Assembly (NCBI GenBank): GCA_018825665.1
Contig: JAHJEG010000015.1
Span: 82,168-146,167 of the forward strand
Length of the DNA: 64,000 bases
Source: a bacterium
Lineage (GTDB): Bacteria > Campylobacterota > Campylobacteria > Campylobacterales > Sulfurimonadaceae
Direction of reading: 5' to 3'
Every line of letters begins with the position of its first letter. Position 1 is the first letter of the stretch. A model generated the notes under the pieces. That model made no database searches, was not told where the DNA came from, and worked only from the letters and a program-made list of their open reading frames with translations. The position numbers were made by a program, and so were the translations under genes. Below, piece after piece: positions 1-10,220 of the stretch.

Positions 1-804
1 GAAATATCTTTTATTGTATAAACCTGTCAAAAAATCCCTGTTGGCATGGTTGGTGATGATGTGAATGTTTTCAAGAGCTTCTATGGAGTTGTTGATACGA
101 CACGAAAACTCCTCTTTTGAGAAAGGCTTGTTTATGTAGTCGTTTGCCCCGTTTTTTAAGAATAGAGCGGTTTGCTCACCGTCGCCATTATTTGAGATGG
201 CTATGATGCCCAAATCTTTTTTGCCGTACGTCTTTCTTATCTCTTTTGTGAGTTCCAGTCCGTCCATAACGGGCATATGATAATCGCTCAGAACGAGGCT
301 GATATCGGGCGTCACCTCCAGCATGCCAAGTGCCTCTTCTCCGTGGGCTACGGTGATGACCTTAAAAAACATGTTCTCAAGCATTTTTTGCAGCTGTTTT
401 CTGAATATAAGGGAATCCTCCACGACAAGTATTTTATGATTTTGATTTTTTTTAAGTCTTTTTATGGTCTGGATGATATAGTTTATGTCATCGATCCCGC
501 TTTTATTCACATAGCTTATAATGTTTTTTTCAAGCATCCCTTTTCTGAACTCTTTATCCGTATTGTCGCTGAGGACTATCACTTTGTTGTTCTTTTGCAA
601 AAGGTATTCTACGGCTTGTGTCCCCTGCGCATCAGGCAGATTTAAATCTATGAGAGTTAGAAAATATGTATATTTCTTTAAGAAGAGTTTGGCTTCGCTA
701 AGCTTGTAGGCTATATCCGTTTCCATACCGAGTTGCGAGCTTATTTTTTTTGCGATAAGTTTGGCAAGAGTCTTGTTCTCCTGTATAACTAATATTTTCA
801 TCAT
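1..804 (-). CDS. REC-REC-GGDEF response regulator, 3' part missing (window edge)
   Basis: I read this on the minus strand; the frame is open from the edge to ATG-ATG at 804/801. The translation begins MKILVIQENK and holds two receiver domains followed by the first residues of a GGDEF domain (DFLTGLYNKRYF at the edge). The first receiver (about residues 1-120) has its phosphoacceptor in LIDLNLPD and a lysine in VNKSG, but its acidic pocket reads QEN instead of the usual EDD. The second (about 125-245) is canonical, with VVEDS, LSDYHMPVMDG and NKPFS. The protein is therefore probably a phosphorylation-controlled diguanylate cyclase; the catalytic GG(D/E)EF lies outside the window. No kinase gene is adjacent on the visible side. 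Confidence 0.85.
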   Translation of the reverse strand, partial: MMKILVIQENKTLAKLIAKKISSQLGMETDIAYKLSEAKLFLKKYTYFLTLIDLNLPDAQGTQAVEYLLQKNNKVIVLSDNTDKEFRKGMLEKNIISYVNKSGIDDINYIIQTIKRLKKNQNHKILVVEDSLIFRKQLQKMLENMFFKVITVAHGEEALGMLEVTPDISLVLSDYHMPVMDGLELTKEIRKTYGKKDLGIIAISNNGDGEQTALFLKNGANDYINKPFSKEEFSCRINNSIEALENIHIITNHANRDFLTGLYNKRYF

Positions 805-892
805 TCTTTATAAAACCATCCATCATCCGTAATTTGAATACATTTTACACTAATTTATTTGGATTTATATCCATTATTGCTATCATCCATCT

Positions 893-2152
893 ATGGATTA
901 TTTAAATGTTACTATAGACAAGTTGAAGAGCGGCAGAAACGTTTTTTTAACCGGCGGTGCGGGCGTTGGAAAAACAACTGCCACAAGAGAGATCATCAAA
1001 TATTTTGAACATGAGAGTAAAAAAGTAGCGAAACTGGCATCAACGGGGATGGCCGCTACACTCATAGGCGGGCAGACCCTGCACAGCTTTTTGGATTTGG
1101 GGATCGCTTCGAACCTTGGGGAGTTGGGGCAAAATGCTAAGTTGGAAGCGCCGAAAAAAGTAAAGAAACTGATATCGGCCATGAGCTTGATCGTGATAGA
1201 CGAGATATCGATGGTGAGTGATGCGCTGCTGGAGATGATACAGCTAAGACTCAGGCAGTCCGATTTTCGCGGTTCTTTGCTTGTCGTGGGTGATTTTTTG
1301 CAATTACCCCCTGTAGTGCGAGGTTTTGGCGAGGTTCGCTTTGCTTTTGAGTCGGAGTGCTGGAGAGGGTTTGATTTTTTCAAGATAGAATTGACGCAGG
1401 TGTACAGAACGGACGATAAGGACTTTATAGAACTTTTAAACAGTGTCAGGTTCGGTCATATCGACGAAGAGATACACGATACTTTGAATGAGTATATAAA
1501 ACCTCTGCCTCAGGACTTGAGTGCGTTCACTTTTCTTTTTGGAAAAAATGAAACCGCCTCGCAACACAACAAAAATCAGTTGGCATTTATCGACAATGAA
1601 CTCTTCGTAAAAGAGGCACAGGTGATAAAACATCTCAAGTCCGCCCAGGATGCAGAGATTCAGAGATTTATGAATGATGCGAGGATAGAAAAAGAGCTGG
1701 AGCTGAAAATCGGAGCACCTGTTTTGTTTACAAGAAACTCCTGGAACTATTTTAACGGAGAGAGAGGGATAATCGTAAATATAGACAACAACTATGTCTA
1801 TGTGCAAAAAGAGGATGAAAAGGTGATAAAGCTTGAAGCCCTTGCCCAGAGCAAAGAAAGATGGAGTGAAAAAATTATAGAGGGTAAAAAAGAGATGATA
1901 GAGGAGCCTGTTTTTAGTGTCTATCAGTTTCCCATAAAATTGGCTTTTGCAATTACAATCCATAAATCCCAGGGGATGAGTATACAGGATTTGATAATAG
2001 AGACGAATGAGATTTTTGCTCCTTCGCAATTTTATGTGGCACTCTCAAGGAGTTCAAACCCAAAAAGACTTACAATGATAGCACCCAAAAGACAGTGGCA
2101 CGAACTTGCTTTTGTCAATTACAAGGCTCTGAATTTCGTGCGGGATATTTAG
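893..2152 (+). CDS. Pif1/RecD-like helicase (AAA family ATPase)
   Basis: This is a 419-residue cytoplasmic superfamily 1B helicase. Walker A is GGAGVGKTT (residues 21-29). Walker B is VIDEIS, with the acidic pair at 103-104. The C-terminal UvrD_C_2/Pif1-type block reads ITIHKSQGMS and then VALSRSS. Family members unwind DNA 5'-3' and act in replication-fork and recombination maintenance; the exact role here is unknown. No clear Shine-Dalgarno sequence precedes the ATG at 893, so translation may be weak. The gene stands alone, with a divergent signalling gene to the left, and ends in an inverted-repeat element shared with the converging lipoprotein gene. Confidence 0.85.
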   Translation: MDYLNVTIDKLKSGRNVFLTGGAGVGKTTATREIIKYFEHESKKVAKLASTGMAATLIGGQTLHSFLDLGIASNLGELGQNAKLEAPKKVKKLISAMSLIVIDEISMVSDALLEMIQLRLRQSDFRGSLLVVGDFLQLPPVVRGFGEVRFAFESECWRGFDFFKIELTQVYRTDDKDFIELLNSVRFGHIDEEIHDTLNEYIKPLPQDLSAFTFLFGKNETASQHNKNQLAFIDNELFVKEAQVIKHLKSAQDAEIQRFMNDARIEKELELKIGAPVLFTRNSWNYFNGERGIIVNIDNNYVYVQKEDEKVIKLEALAQSKERWSEKIIEGKKEMIEEPVFSVYQFPIKLAFAITIHKSQGMSIQDLIIETNEIFAPSQFYVALSRSSNPKRLTMIAPKRQWHELAFVNYKALNFVRDI

Positions 2153-2191
2153 GGCATGTGGAAATATTTGCACATGCCGGGCATGTGCAAA
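2153..2191. repeat. GGCATGTGG element plus inverted repeat, probable bidirectional terminator
   Basis: One exact GGCATGTGG copy (2153-2161, followed by AAA) begins immediately after the helicase stop codon. It is followed by an almost perfect inverted repeat, TTTGCACATGCC / GGCATGTGCAAA (2167-2178 and 2180-2191), which is a one-base variant of the same word in both arms. The hairpin lies between two converging genes and is followed by a T-rich run (CTTTTTCT), so it can serve as a terminator for both. Confidence 0.6.
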
Positions 2192-2198
2192 GCTTTTT

Positions 2199-5100
2199 CT
2201 ATTTGGAAGTTTTTTTGACAAGGCGCAGTCCGTCATCTTTATTGTGTATGTAGAGATAGTTCGACGTTGCGTCCGCTGCATAATAGAAGAAATCATTCTG
2301 TATCGCTTCATTGTAAAAAATGGCGTAAGAGTAGCGCGCAGTGTCCGTCTCCTGTAAGATACTGCTGCTTGATGGATGGATGGTATATACCTTATAATAC
2401 ACCTCCCCAAGCGCGCTGTCATAATGTCTTGTAAGCATGTAGATTGTGTTGTCAACGACACGGATAGAGCTTGGAATGCTTCCAAGATTCAATTGCGAGA
2501 AGTTGGGCAGAGTATAGTAGTCCACTACCTTTGCCGTGCCCGCATCACTGCCGTCACTCTCCCAAAGAGCATCAAAATACAGGAAGTAAAACTTGTCATC
2601 GCAGGTAAAATATCCGTTGATATCCTGTGCGTATTGCTTGGCCCCAAAGCTGTGTGCCAGTACAGTTCCTCCCGGAGTTCCGTCTGTTTTCCACAGTTCC
2701 GTGACATCATTGTAGCCCACACTTGCGTCTCCCGCATATCTGTATTGGAAATAAACGGCGTCCTTGTATGTAATCATCTGATTCATATTGAGGCTTAGTT
2801 GTTTAAGAAACTGTGTGCCGCTCTGTGTCCCGTCACTGCTCCAGAGACCGTCTTGGGCATTGGTGCTGTCGTGATTATTGAAAAAAACTTTTTGGGCTCC
2901 TGTAAATAATGTAAAGATCTCCAAGCCGTTTTTGAGAAGCTTTGTTCCCTCCTGTGTACCGTCGCTGACCCAGAGCTCGCTGTTATTGGAGGTGCTGTCT
3001 TTGTCTGCAATAAAATAGAGCGTGTCGTTGAGCAGGACCAAAGATGTTATTTTCATAAAACCGGACATATCTTTGACAAGGAGAGTTCCCTCTGGAGTAC
3101 CGTCTGTACGCCAGAGATGATAATTGTAATAGGTACTGCCTCCGCCTGCATGTGCAATAAAATAGACATTTTCTCCAAGAGTCACAAAGTCGGATGGAAA
3201 TCCTATGCTCTTTGTGCTGTCTATTTGATGCGCTTGCTCGCCCACGCCTGCAACAAAAGGCTCTCTGTCTCCGGATTCGGTTTCTCCGGCATAGATATAT
3301 TTTTGGGCAAACTTATGCATAGGTGTGCCCAGGTACAAGGAAGAGCCGCTTGGATTGGCATCGTTGAGCATCATTGTCCCGGCCTCACTCGCATCACTCA
3401 TCCATGCTTCAACCGCATGCACGGTATCGGTAAAAGGCAGAAGAATGGAAGGTCTGTGATAAATGCCAAATTCCCCTTTTGCCGTATATACGCCGTCACT
3501 TACACTGATAATGATCTTTTGATCCAGAGTAATGTCGGCACTCTCAAAGGCATCGACGGAGATGGTGCCGCTGCATTGAGAAATATTATTCTCATCCAGG
3601 CTGCAGCTGATATTGGAGATATGCGTTCCTTCGTATCCGAGAGGTCCTTCAATGGTTGAGATGCTCACCTGGATTGTGAGTGTGTCTATAGGCGTATCTC
3701 TGTCGGTAAGTGAAAAAGAGATCGCCACCTGGTCAGCTCCCCCTACACGAATATTTGTATCAAAAATATCTCCGCTGATTTGCGGACCTTTGTATGCTAT
3801 TCCGTCGTAAAGGCTCAAAAGTACGGGCTGACCGCTGTTTACAAGAGCCAGAACCAGATCACGGTCGGTATCAAGAAATTCAAACTTCTGGATGTTCATA
3901 GCGGCATCTTTGTACTGAAAAATATTCTCATCATCCCGTGTAGGGTGTGCGGCAGTGCTAAGAAAGCCCGAACAGGTGATTCCGTTGGCACAATAATAGG
4001 CGCCAATCGGATTGTAACGCAAAGACTTATTTGCGCCGTTAGCCGTCGAAGTACCGACATAATAAGCATCTGTCGGGGCATCGTAATTGAGCTGCTGAAG
4101 TTTGAGGCCCAGTCTGAGGTTGGCATAGAACCCATCCACATGTGAGACCAGATTCATTTTTTTGTCATATCTGTAGGCCAAAGTTTTGAGCGGAGAATTT
4201 TCGTTATAGTAGAGCGTATATGGAACGCTATAGGATATATCCTGCGAATCGCTGAGCTCTATTCTGTTTTGTCCGTTGATTGTAAAAAGAAGAAGATTTC
4301 CGCTTTTTACCCCAAAAAGACAGTCCATTTTTTCGCTCGTACAGCTGTTTTGAATCTCTTTCCAATCCGCACGGTAAGAGGACTCTGTTTCAAAAAGCAG
4401 ATTCTGGGTCAAGACGGCAAGGTGTGATTCATCTATAAATTCCAAATCCTGAAATACTGTCTGTGTCCCTATATTTGGATGGGAGAGCAGGGTGAGATTG
4501 GTATCGCTGATTGTATAGAGATTGAGTTTTGTGTGTACGGGTTCATGTTTATCGGTACTTGCATAGTCCAAAGGGATATAAGGCACAATCAACTGTGTTC
4601 TCTTAGGCGACAAGAAAGAGCGGATGGTCGTAAAGACGGTCTGATTGGATTCGTCTTTTATCTCAATGCTTGATTCAAGGCTCATCACACCCTCATCGGT
4701 ATAACGTACCGTCATCACTCTTGCCCCTGAGTCATGCGAGAAGACAAAGAGCATTCTGTTGTCCGCCAAAAGGCGCACCAGCGACAACTCTTTTTGTCCC
4801 GTTGAAAACATCGACCTGCCAATAGATTTTGAGGCTGTCATAGCCTCTTTTATCGGGAGAAGCGTGCCGTTGAAGTCGTTGATGTCATAACTAAAGAGCT
4901 CTCTCATAGTGGATGTCACGGGGTCAACCTCCAGCACGGTTGCAGGAAGCGTGTCGTAGATATTGCTGCTCACGATAGCTTTTGAATCAAAGATATCGAT
5001 GATTTTTCGAAAATTCGTGTCACTCTCAAGCTGATTCATCACACGCATCTCCATGGAGAGGACATCTCTTCCGCTTGCCATTACGGCAACATCAAGAGAG

Positions 5101-8100
5101 GTGTCCACAAGAGCAACGGAGCTGTTTATACTCTCATCCAAAACCACATCAACGGTTATGGAGACAAGCGCACTCGGTTCTCTTTTTTGATTATGCAGTT
5201 TTTGCTGCTCAAAATCACTGCTCAGTGGGTTTTCCAAGGCCAGCTGATTGCTTGAGTTATACACCGGATAATCGCTAATGACAAGCTGGTACTTATTCTC
5301 ATCGAGATGTGTCCATTCAAATGCGGCATTCTTGTTGAATATCTCTTCGAGTTTAAGGGTTTGGCTGAACACACCTATCATATCGTCATCTTCCTTGCTT
5401 ATTCCGTCATCTTCGACAATGGCAAGTTCGATGTAGAGTGCAGCTATGTTCTCACTTCCTCCGCTGTAGAGGAGTGCATCGTTCGTATCAAGCTCTTCAT
5501 TGTCCGCTACCCCTGTAAAATAAAGATAATCCCAGTCCTGACCCGAAGCATCCCCTATCACCTCCGTGTCTGAAAAAAGTGAACGGATTTGATTCGAAGT
5601 CCTTGGGGCATCACCGATAACGCCTACAAACGGGATAAGATGGATCTCCGCATTATCGTCGGACTCATAATTGGAGATTATCTTTACATTGTTCAAGGAG
5701 ACTTTTACGCTTGCAACGGGAGCGGAACTCACCCTTGCAAACTCCATGGCTCCTCTTGTCTTTTTGCCCACCCCAAACAAATACTGTGCGTCTGATTTTA
5801 GGACATTGTTCCCGTTTTGTGCAGAACCTTCATTTTTGTAGTTATTCAAGAGTTCTTCAACATCCGAATAAAGATCCACGCCGCCGTTGAGTTTACTGAT
5901 GTCGCTGCCGGTTCTGAGACGCTCTTTTGCTTCGTCTATCTTGCCGGCCTGGATAAGGGCTGCAATCTCTTGGGCCTCTCTCATAACCGTGCTGGTGTTT
6001 GAATCGCTTGAGCTTCCCGTGAGGACATTATAGACATCTTGCTCGCCCGGGAGCTGCTCCTTGTCCATGTTGAGCACAAGGTCGGCTGTTTGGAAGAACT
6101 GCATTCCGCCGTTGCTTATGTCGGCAAGGCCGCAGGCAATCTTCGCATAACTCAGTTTTTGTCCGTAGGTGTCTATATCCGTATTTTTTTGGGCAACTCC
6201 GGACATATAAAAATGATAGGCGTCTTGTGTATGAAGCCCGTAAAAGGGATCCGTGCTTGAGAATCTGTTGATTGCGGCTCTGGCACTTCCCAGAGGATCG
6301 TCCTGTGCCGCAAGCTCCACGTCATGCAGCTCATCCGCCAAGGTCACGGTATCGCAGACAAGATCGATAAAATTTCCCGTGACAATATTGAGTGCCTGAC
6401 TTGCAGCATAGCTTAAGACAGGCAGAAGCTCCGCATTGGCATTATAAACATCCTGGTCGCTCGCCACATAATCAAAGGTGATAGGTAGGGTGCTTTTATT
6501 GACCCGCTCAACCGGCACGCCCAATACAGGACGGTTCGTTTCTATAATAACCGGAATGCGGGGGTATTCGCCCGTGTTTAAAAAAGTATCGATACAGCCG
6601 GTATTTGTGCTGTTGCACTCCATAAACTCCTGTGTTTTATAGGCAAGACCGTTGTAGGGAAACTGCCCCACATCGACCTGCACGGTTCTTTCTATCCAGT
6701 TTTGATAAAGGTCATAATAATTAGAGAGGATATGAAGGTATTCCACGTCCTGATACTGTCTTTGCATATATTTTGAGTAATCTGTCATCACCATATGGGC
6801 TTTATAGCTCTCTGTGGGGTTTGCAATATTGTAAGGTCCGAGTTCCCCTTTTATACAGGTGTCCTGCATGCCGTCCTCATCGGGGCAGATATAGGTTTGC
6901 GGGTCATTTTGATAATCGTAGCTGTGTGCAGATTCGTAGAGTTGTTTTCTTCGCAAAAACTCATCGTTGTAGCTGTAGCATGCTCCGTCTGTTTTAAACT
7001 CATCGCCTGTCTTTTGGGAATTTATCCAGCACTGCCAAAGCGCTATCTCATTACTCATCGTATCCGTGCTCTTGATGAGGTCATCGATATACGAGGGTAT
7101 GTTGATAGGCGGTGCCATATTTGTATTGAGATTGATGCTCACTTCCCCCTCATTGAAGGCCCCGTCTTCCCCCTCTGTTTTTAGTGAAACCGATTTGAGG
7201 ATTCCAAGCACAAACTCTTTTGTCTGTATCTGCTGGTCTGTATTGATATAAGTCGCCAGATTCAAATAGGTCTCACCGCCTTGCGTTATAGAGGTTGGAG
7301 CGAGTCCTGATAGGGTGCCTGCATCTGTCGCAGAAAAGGAAACAGCGTCTTTTGGCAAAATATCAAGTCTCCATATACCTTTTTCCCTCGTGACCCCATC
7401 CATCTGCAAAGCACCGAGCGAACCCCCTGATTTGCCCCAGAAGACACTTCCTCCGGGTGCGTACAGTACATAGTTGAAATAAGCCTCCGTATCATTGTCC
7501 GTATCGATATCAAAAGTGATGTTTAAATCACTCAGCTGTGAATGAATCGTGCTGAAAGTATAGGATTTTGCATGAAAGAGAGTGTTGTTCCTGTAAAGCT
7601 CGTCTGAGCCCGTACTTAAGAACTCCGTGCCGTTTAAGAAGATATGCTGTGCGACTCTTTGCGGCTGTATGATATCTGTAAGGGTGATGCTAAACTGTGC
7701 ATCGGCTCCCTCAAATACAAAGGGTTTGCACACATCCGCGCCTGTAATAGGGATATAATAGGTATAGGTCTCACCGATAAGGCGGTTATCCAGCTCTGCG
7801 GATTCGCTGTTTTTTATGATGATACGTTGATCTGAGCGACCCGAGACGACAATAACGGCGATTCCCGTTTGAGGAAACTGCACTTTGACATCGCCCCCTT
7901 CAGAGGTGACGAGAGTGGTATTTACGGAGCTCTGCTCTTTTGCAATCGTCATTGGAAAATGGACTCTTGAAATTTGGCAGCTGTTGTCCATAAACGGAAA
8001 ATCAGAGACGATCCCATCCGGTCGAAGCTCTTTATCGGCGTTGACGAGCACGTAGCCATCAGGCACCAGTGCACTCACGCGAGAGGCCGATTGCGAAGGA

Positions 8101-8744
8101 GCAGAGGAGGTGCCGATGGTATCTCGTGCCAGTATATTTTGATAGCGCTGATCCAGATTACCGAAATTATTCACCATCTCCACCTTCTCAAAAGCACTCT
8201 GTAGAGAGAGAAATGCCTCCATGCTCAGAGGCTCCTGCGCTGCGAGTCTGAGTTTTTTGTTGAAGCTTTTTAATTTTTCCTGATTTAAAAGATCCAAGGC
8301 CTGTGTACTGATGTTTTTTACAGGAAATATTTTCGAATCAGGCAAGGCAATCATTTGCTCTACCAAAACAGGAGAGTAGCGGAGTGCTTTTAGCTTGTCT
8401 ATAACCTCAGTTGCCACTGCGGCATCTTCAAGCTTTTTATACTCAATCTTATTGTTATTCACTCTGAGCAGTTTGGAGATCTCCTCCGTACTTATCTGCG
8501 GATTGGCATTTTGTATCTCAACACTCAAAGCCAAGGCGCCTACGGAGGATATTTTGCTCTGAAGCTCCTGCACACTGCTGATACCTATGGAAGAGAAGGT
8601 CGCATTAAAATCCTCCAAAACTACAGAGGTGTCTTCAAAAACAGTGCCAGAACCGCCGCTGCTTCCTCCCCCTCCGGAACATGAAGTCAAAACCAAAACG
8701 CTAAAAAGACCCAAAACCAAACTTTGAAATTTTATGGGATACAT
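2199..8744 (-). CDS. Giant secreted lipoprotein with ELWxxDGT repeats
   Basis: This 2181-residue protein begins with a lipoprotein signal whose lipobox is LTSC (Cys22), followed by a Gly/Ser-rich linker. It should be exported and lipidated, probably outer-membrane or surface attached. Most of the chain is beta-rich with no family I can name. Around residues 1680-1790 there is a cadherin/Ig-like stretch. Between about 1870 and 2070 there are five tandem ELWxxDGT-type repeats: LWRTDGTPEGT, LWVSDGTQEGT, LWSSDGTQSGT, LWKTDGTPGGT and LWESDGSDAGT. That repeat is known from large bacterial surface proteins and may form a propeller. The start at 8744 has a strong AAGGAG seven bases upstream. The substrate or role is unknown; adhesion or surface-layer function is a guess. 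Confidence 0.8.
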   Translation of the reverse strand: MYPIKFQSLVLGLFSVLVLTSCSGGGGSSGGSGTVFEDTSVVLEDFNATFSSIGISSVQELQSKISSVGALALSVEIQNANPQISTEEISKLLRVNNNKIEYKKLEDAAVATEVIDKLKALRYSPVLVEQMIALPDSKIFPVKNISTQALDLLNQEKLKSFNKKLRLAAQEPLSMEAFLSLQSAFEKVEMVNNFGNLDQRYQNILARDTIGTSSAPSQSASRVSALVPDGYVLVNADKELRPDGIVSDFPFMDNSCQISRVHFPMTIAKEQSSVNTTLVTSEGGDVKVQFPQTGIAVIVVSGRSDQRIIIKNSESAELDNRLIGETYTYYIPITGADVCKPFVFEGADAQFSITLTDIIQPQRVAQHIFLNGTEFLSTGSDELYRNNTLFHAKSYTFSTIHSQLSDLNITFDIDTDNDTEAYFNYVLYAPGGSVFWGKSGGSLGALQMDGVTREKGIWRLDILPKDAVSFSATDAGTLSGLAPTSITQGGETYLNLATYINTDQQIQTKEFVLGILKSVSLKTEGEDGAFNEGEVSINLNTNMAPPINIPSYIDDLIKSTDTMSNEIALWQCWINSQKTGDEFKTDGACYSYNDEFLRRKQLYESAHSYDYQNDPQTYICPDEDGMQDTCIKGELGPYNIANPTESYKAHMVMTDYSKYMQRQYQDVEYLHILSNYYDLYQNWIERTVQVDVGQFPYNGLAYKTQEFMECNSTNTGCIDTFLNTGEYPRIPVIIETNRPVLGVPVERVNKSTLPITFDYVASDQDVYNANAELLPVLSYAASQALNIVTGNFIDLVCDTVTLADELHDVELAAQDDPLGSARAAINRFSSTDPFYGLHTQDAYHFYMSGVAQKNTDIDTYGQKLSYAKIACGLADISNGGMQFFQTADLVLNMDKEQLPGEQDVYNVLTGSSSDSNTSTVMREAQEIAALIQAGKIDEAKERLRTGSDISKLNGGVDLYSDVEELLNNYKNEGSAQNGNNVLKSDAQYLFGVGKKTRGAMEFARVSSAPVASVKVSLNNVKIISNYESDDNAEIHLIPFVGVIGDAPRTSNQIRSLFSDTEVIGDASGQDWDYLYFTGVADNEELDTNDALLYSGGSENIAALYIELAIVEDDGISKEDDDMIGVFSQTLKLEEIFNKNAAFEWTHLDENKYQLVISDYPVYNSSNQLALENPLSSDFEQQKLHNQKREPSALVSITVDVVLDESINSSVALVDTSLDVAVMASGRDVLSMEMRVMNQLESDTNFRKIIDIFDSKAIVSSNIYDTLPATVLEVDPVTSTMRELFSYDINDFNGTLLPIKEAMTASKSIGRSMFSTGQKELSLVRLLADNRMLFVFSHDSGARVMTVRYTDEGVMSLESSIEIKDESNQTVFTTIRSFLSPKRTQLIVPYIPLDYASTDKHEPVHTKLNLYTISDTNLTLLSHPNIGTQTVFQDLEFIDESHLAVLTQNLLFETESSYRADWKEIQNSCTSEKMDCLFGVKSGNLLLFTINGQNRIELSDSQDISYSVPYTLYYNENSPLKTLAYRYDKKMNLVSHVDGFYANLRLGLKLQQLNYDAPTDAYYVGTSTANGANKSLRYNPIGAYYCANGITCSGFLSTAAHPTRDDENIFQYKDAAMNIQKFEFLDTDRDLVLALVNSGQPVLLSLYDGIAYKGPQISGDIFDTNIRVGGADQVAISFSLTDRDTPIDTLTIQVSISTIEGPLGYEGTHISNISCSLDENNISQCSGTISVDAFESADITLDQKIIISVSDGVYTAKGEFGIYHRPSILLPFTDTVHAVEAWMSDASEAGTMMLNDANPSGSSLYLGTPMHKFAQKYIYAGETESGDREPFVAGVGEQAHQIDSTKSIGFPSDFVTLGENVYFIAHAGGGSTYYNYHLWRTDGTPEGTLLVKDMSGFMKITSLVLLNDTLYFIADKDSTSNNSELWVSDGTQEGTKLLKNGLEIFTLFTGAQKVFFNNHDSTNAQDGLWSSDGTQSGTQFLKQLSLNMNQMITYKDAVYFQYRYAGDASVGYNDVTELWKTDGTPGGTVLAHSFGAKQYAQDINGYFTCDDKFYFLYFDALWESDGSDAGTAKVVDYYTLPNFSQLNLGSIPSSIRVVDNTIYMLTRHYDSALGEVYYKVYTIHPSSSSILQETDTARYSYAIFYNEAIQNDFFYYAADATSNYLYIHNKDDGLRLVKKTSK

Positions 8745-8843
8745 AAGAAACTCCTTGTAATCACTCTTTTTATACTCTTAAACGAGTATAGTTCAAGAGC
8801 ATTGCAAAATCGTTGTAAAATGTAATTTTATATGTATGCGGGA

Positions 8844-8890
8844 TTTCCACATGCCAAACCAAGAAAGAGCTCTTTCTTGGCATGTGGAAA
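8844..8890. repeat. Paired GGCATGTGG elements around a 22-bp palindrome; probable terminator
   Basis: CCACATGCC (8847-8855) and GGCATGTGG (8879-8887) form inverted arms, each extended by TTT/AAA. Between them lies a perfect 22-bp palindrome at 8859-8880 (arms CCAAGAAAGAG and its complement). The two hairpins are nested or alternative. The element sits just past the stop of the unknown gene ending at 8898 and upstream of the giant lipoprotein gene, which fits a terminator for the former. Confidence 0.6.
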
Positions 8891-8897
8891 CAAAAAA

Positions 8898-10220
8898 TTA
8901 AAAGAAGCTTTTTAAAAAGTTGGCGGCTTTATCGATGTCTGCATCCGAAACGGAGTCCATGAGGGATGCCTCAGCGTCTTCATTGTCTTGGCTCTTTGTA
9001 TTCTCATCGCTCTTTGAAGAGACAGCCCCTTCTTCATCCTTTAAGTGGGGATTAAAATGAAATATAATCCCTTTGATATCAACATTTCCATACAGGTCGA
9101 GCGGGCCGAGATCTATATCTTCATTTTTGCTCGTAAAAGAGAGGGATGTTGTATCATTGATGATGTAGTCAAGGTAAGCCTGTTTCGTTTTGACGATTCT
9201 TCCCTGGTATGTCTTGTTGTACCATTCCCCTTCGCTCCACCATTCAATCCCGTTTATGTCATTGGAAGCACTCTGATGTCTTTGAAGGTTTATATTTTTT
9301 ATTACACCCCCTTTTTTGTCGTTCATATTGAGTGTCACCCTTATGATCTCTCTTCCGTCTCCCCTTACAAACAGAGCATCCTCGGTATCTTGGCCCTTGC
9401 ATGCCGCTGCCTCATAGAGTTCAAATCCGACAAACATATTCTGAGGTTCATTATGCAGATACTGTTTGAGTATTTTTGATTCGCCTGCTTTTCTTTTGCA
9501 GCATACATCGGCAAAGCAGGGATCATCCGAGACAGGTCTGAGTCTCACTGTTTTTTTGGACTCCTGCACAAGGGCAGATGCCTGTTTCTCGTTTTTTGTA
9601 TTCTGCACGGGGCTGCTTTTAGATTTTGAAGTGCTTGGCAGTTCATAGGTACTGCTTGGAAGTTTTTTCTCTTCAAAGCTTTCGAGAATCATCCCCTCTC
9701 CCATGATAATCACATATCCTTTTTCAATCTCATACATATTTTTGCTCTCACCGCTCATTTTGGAGAGCATATCAAACATCTTTTGTGTCATCTGCACCAA
9801 TTTTTTGTTGTTGCTGACAACGATGCGGGTCTCTCTTCCTTCATCATTTAAAATCCAAATCTCACCGTTGATTCCGGCTACCTTTTGTTTTTTTCCTGTT
9901 TTTTTGAAACTAAAGCCTGCGCCTTCATCCTGCTGTTCCTGTACAAAACTTACACCCATAGAGTCTATAAAACTTTTGGCCTTATCCACATCCACGATGC
10001 TCAGCACTCCATTATGCTGACTTACGATATAGGTCTTTTTATTTATGGAATATATCTCCGTGGAGCCATCTTCACCGGGAGGTGTTATCATCTTTGCATG
10101 GTTGGCATCTTTATACATAAAGGTGCTCACATCCGTATCCATATTGTATTGCAAGACATAATCAGCCTGCAATGAAACCAGCATCACTCCAAGCAGTATC
10201 AGTATTTTATTCAACATCAT
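8898..10220 (-). CDS. Exported protein of unknown function (signal peptide)
   Basis: The protein has 440 residues with an N-terminal signal peptide (MMLNKILILLGVMLVSLQA). The first 180 mature residues are beta-rich and faintly resemble DUF4412-type periplasmic proteins (YxxxxDVSTFMYKD, then INKKTYIVS), but I would not assign the family. A Cys-rich stretch follows (DPCFADVCCKRK), and the C-terminus is acidic and low-complexity. The start (ATGATG) overlaps the TGA of the upstream gene and AAGGAG lies just before it, so the two are translationally coupled. It probably works in the same periplasmic process as its partner. Confidence 0.7.
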   Translation of the reverse strand: MMLNKILILLGVMLVSLQADYVLQYNMDTDVSTFMYKDANHAKMITPPGEDGSTEIYSINKKTYIVSQHNGVLSIVDVDKAKSFIDSMGVSFVQEQQDEGAGFSFKKTGKKQKVAGINGEIWILNDEGRETRIVVSNNKKLVQMTQKMFDMLSKMSGESKNMYEIEKGYVIIMGEGMILESFEEKKLPSSTYELPSTSKSKSSPVQNTKNEKQASALVQESKKTVRLRPVSDDPCFADVCCKRKAGESKILKQYLHNEPQNMFVGFELYEAAACKGQDTEDALFVRGDGREIIRVTLNMNDKKGGVIKNINLQRHQSASNDINGIEWWSEGEWYNKTYQGRIVKTKQAYLDYIINDTTSLSFTSKNEDIDLGPLDLYGNVDIKGIIFHFNPHLKDEEGAVSSKSDENTKSQDNEDAEASLMDSVSDADIDKAANFLKSFF

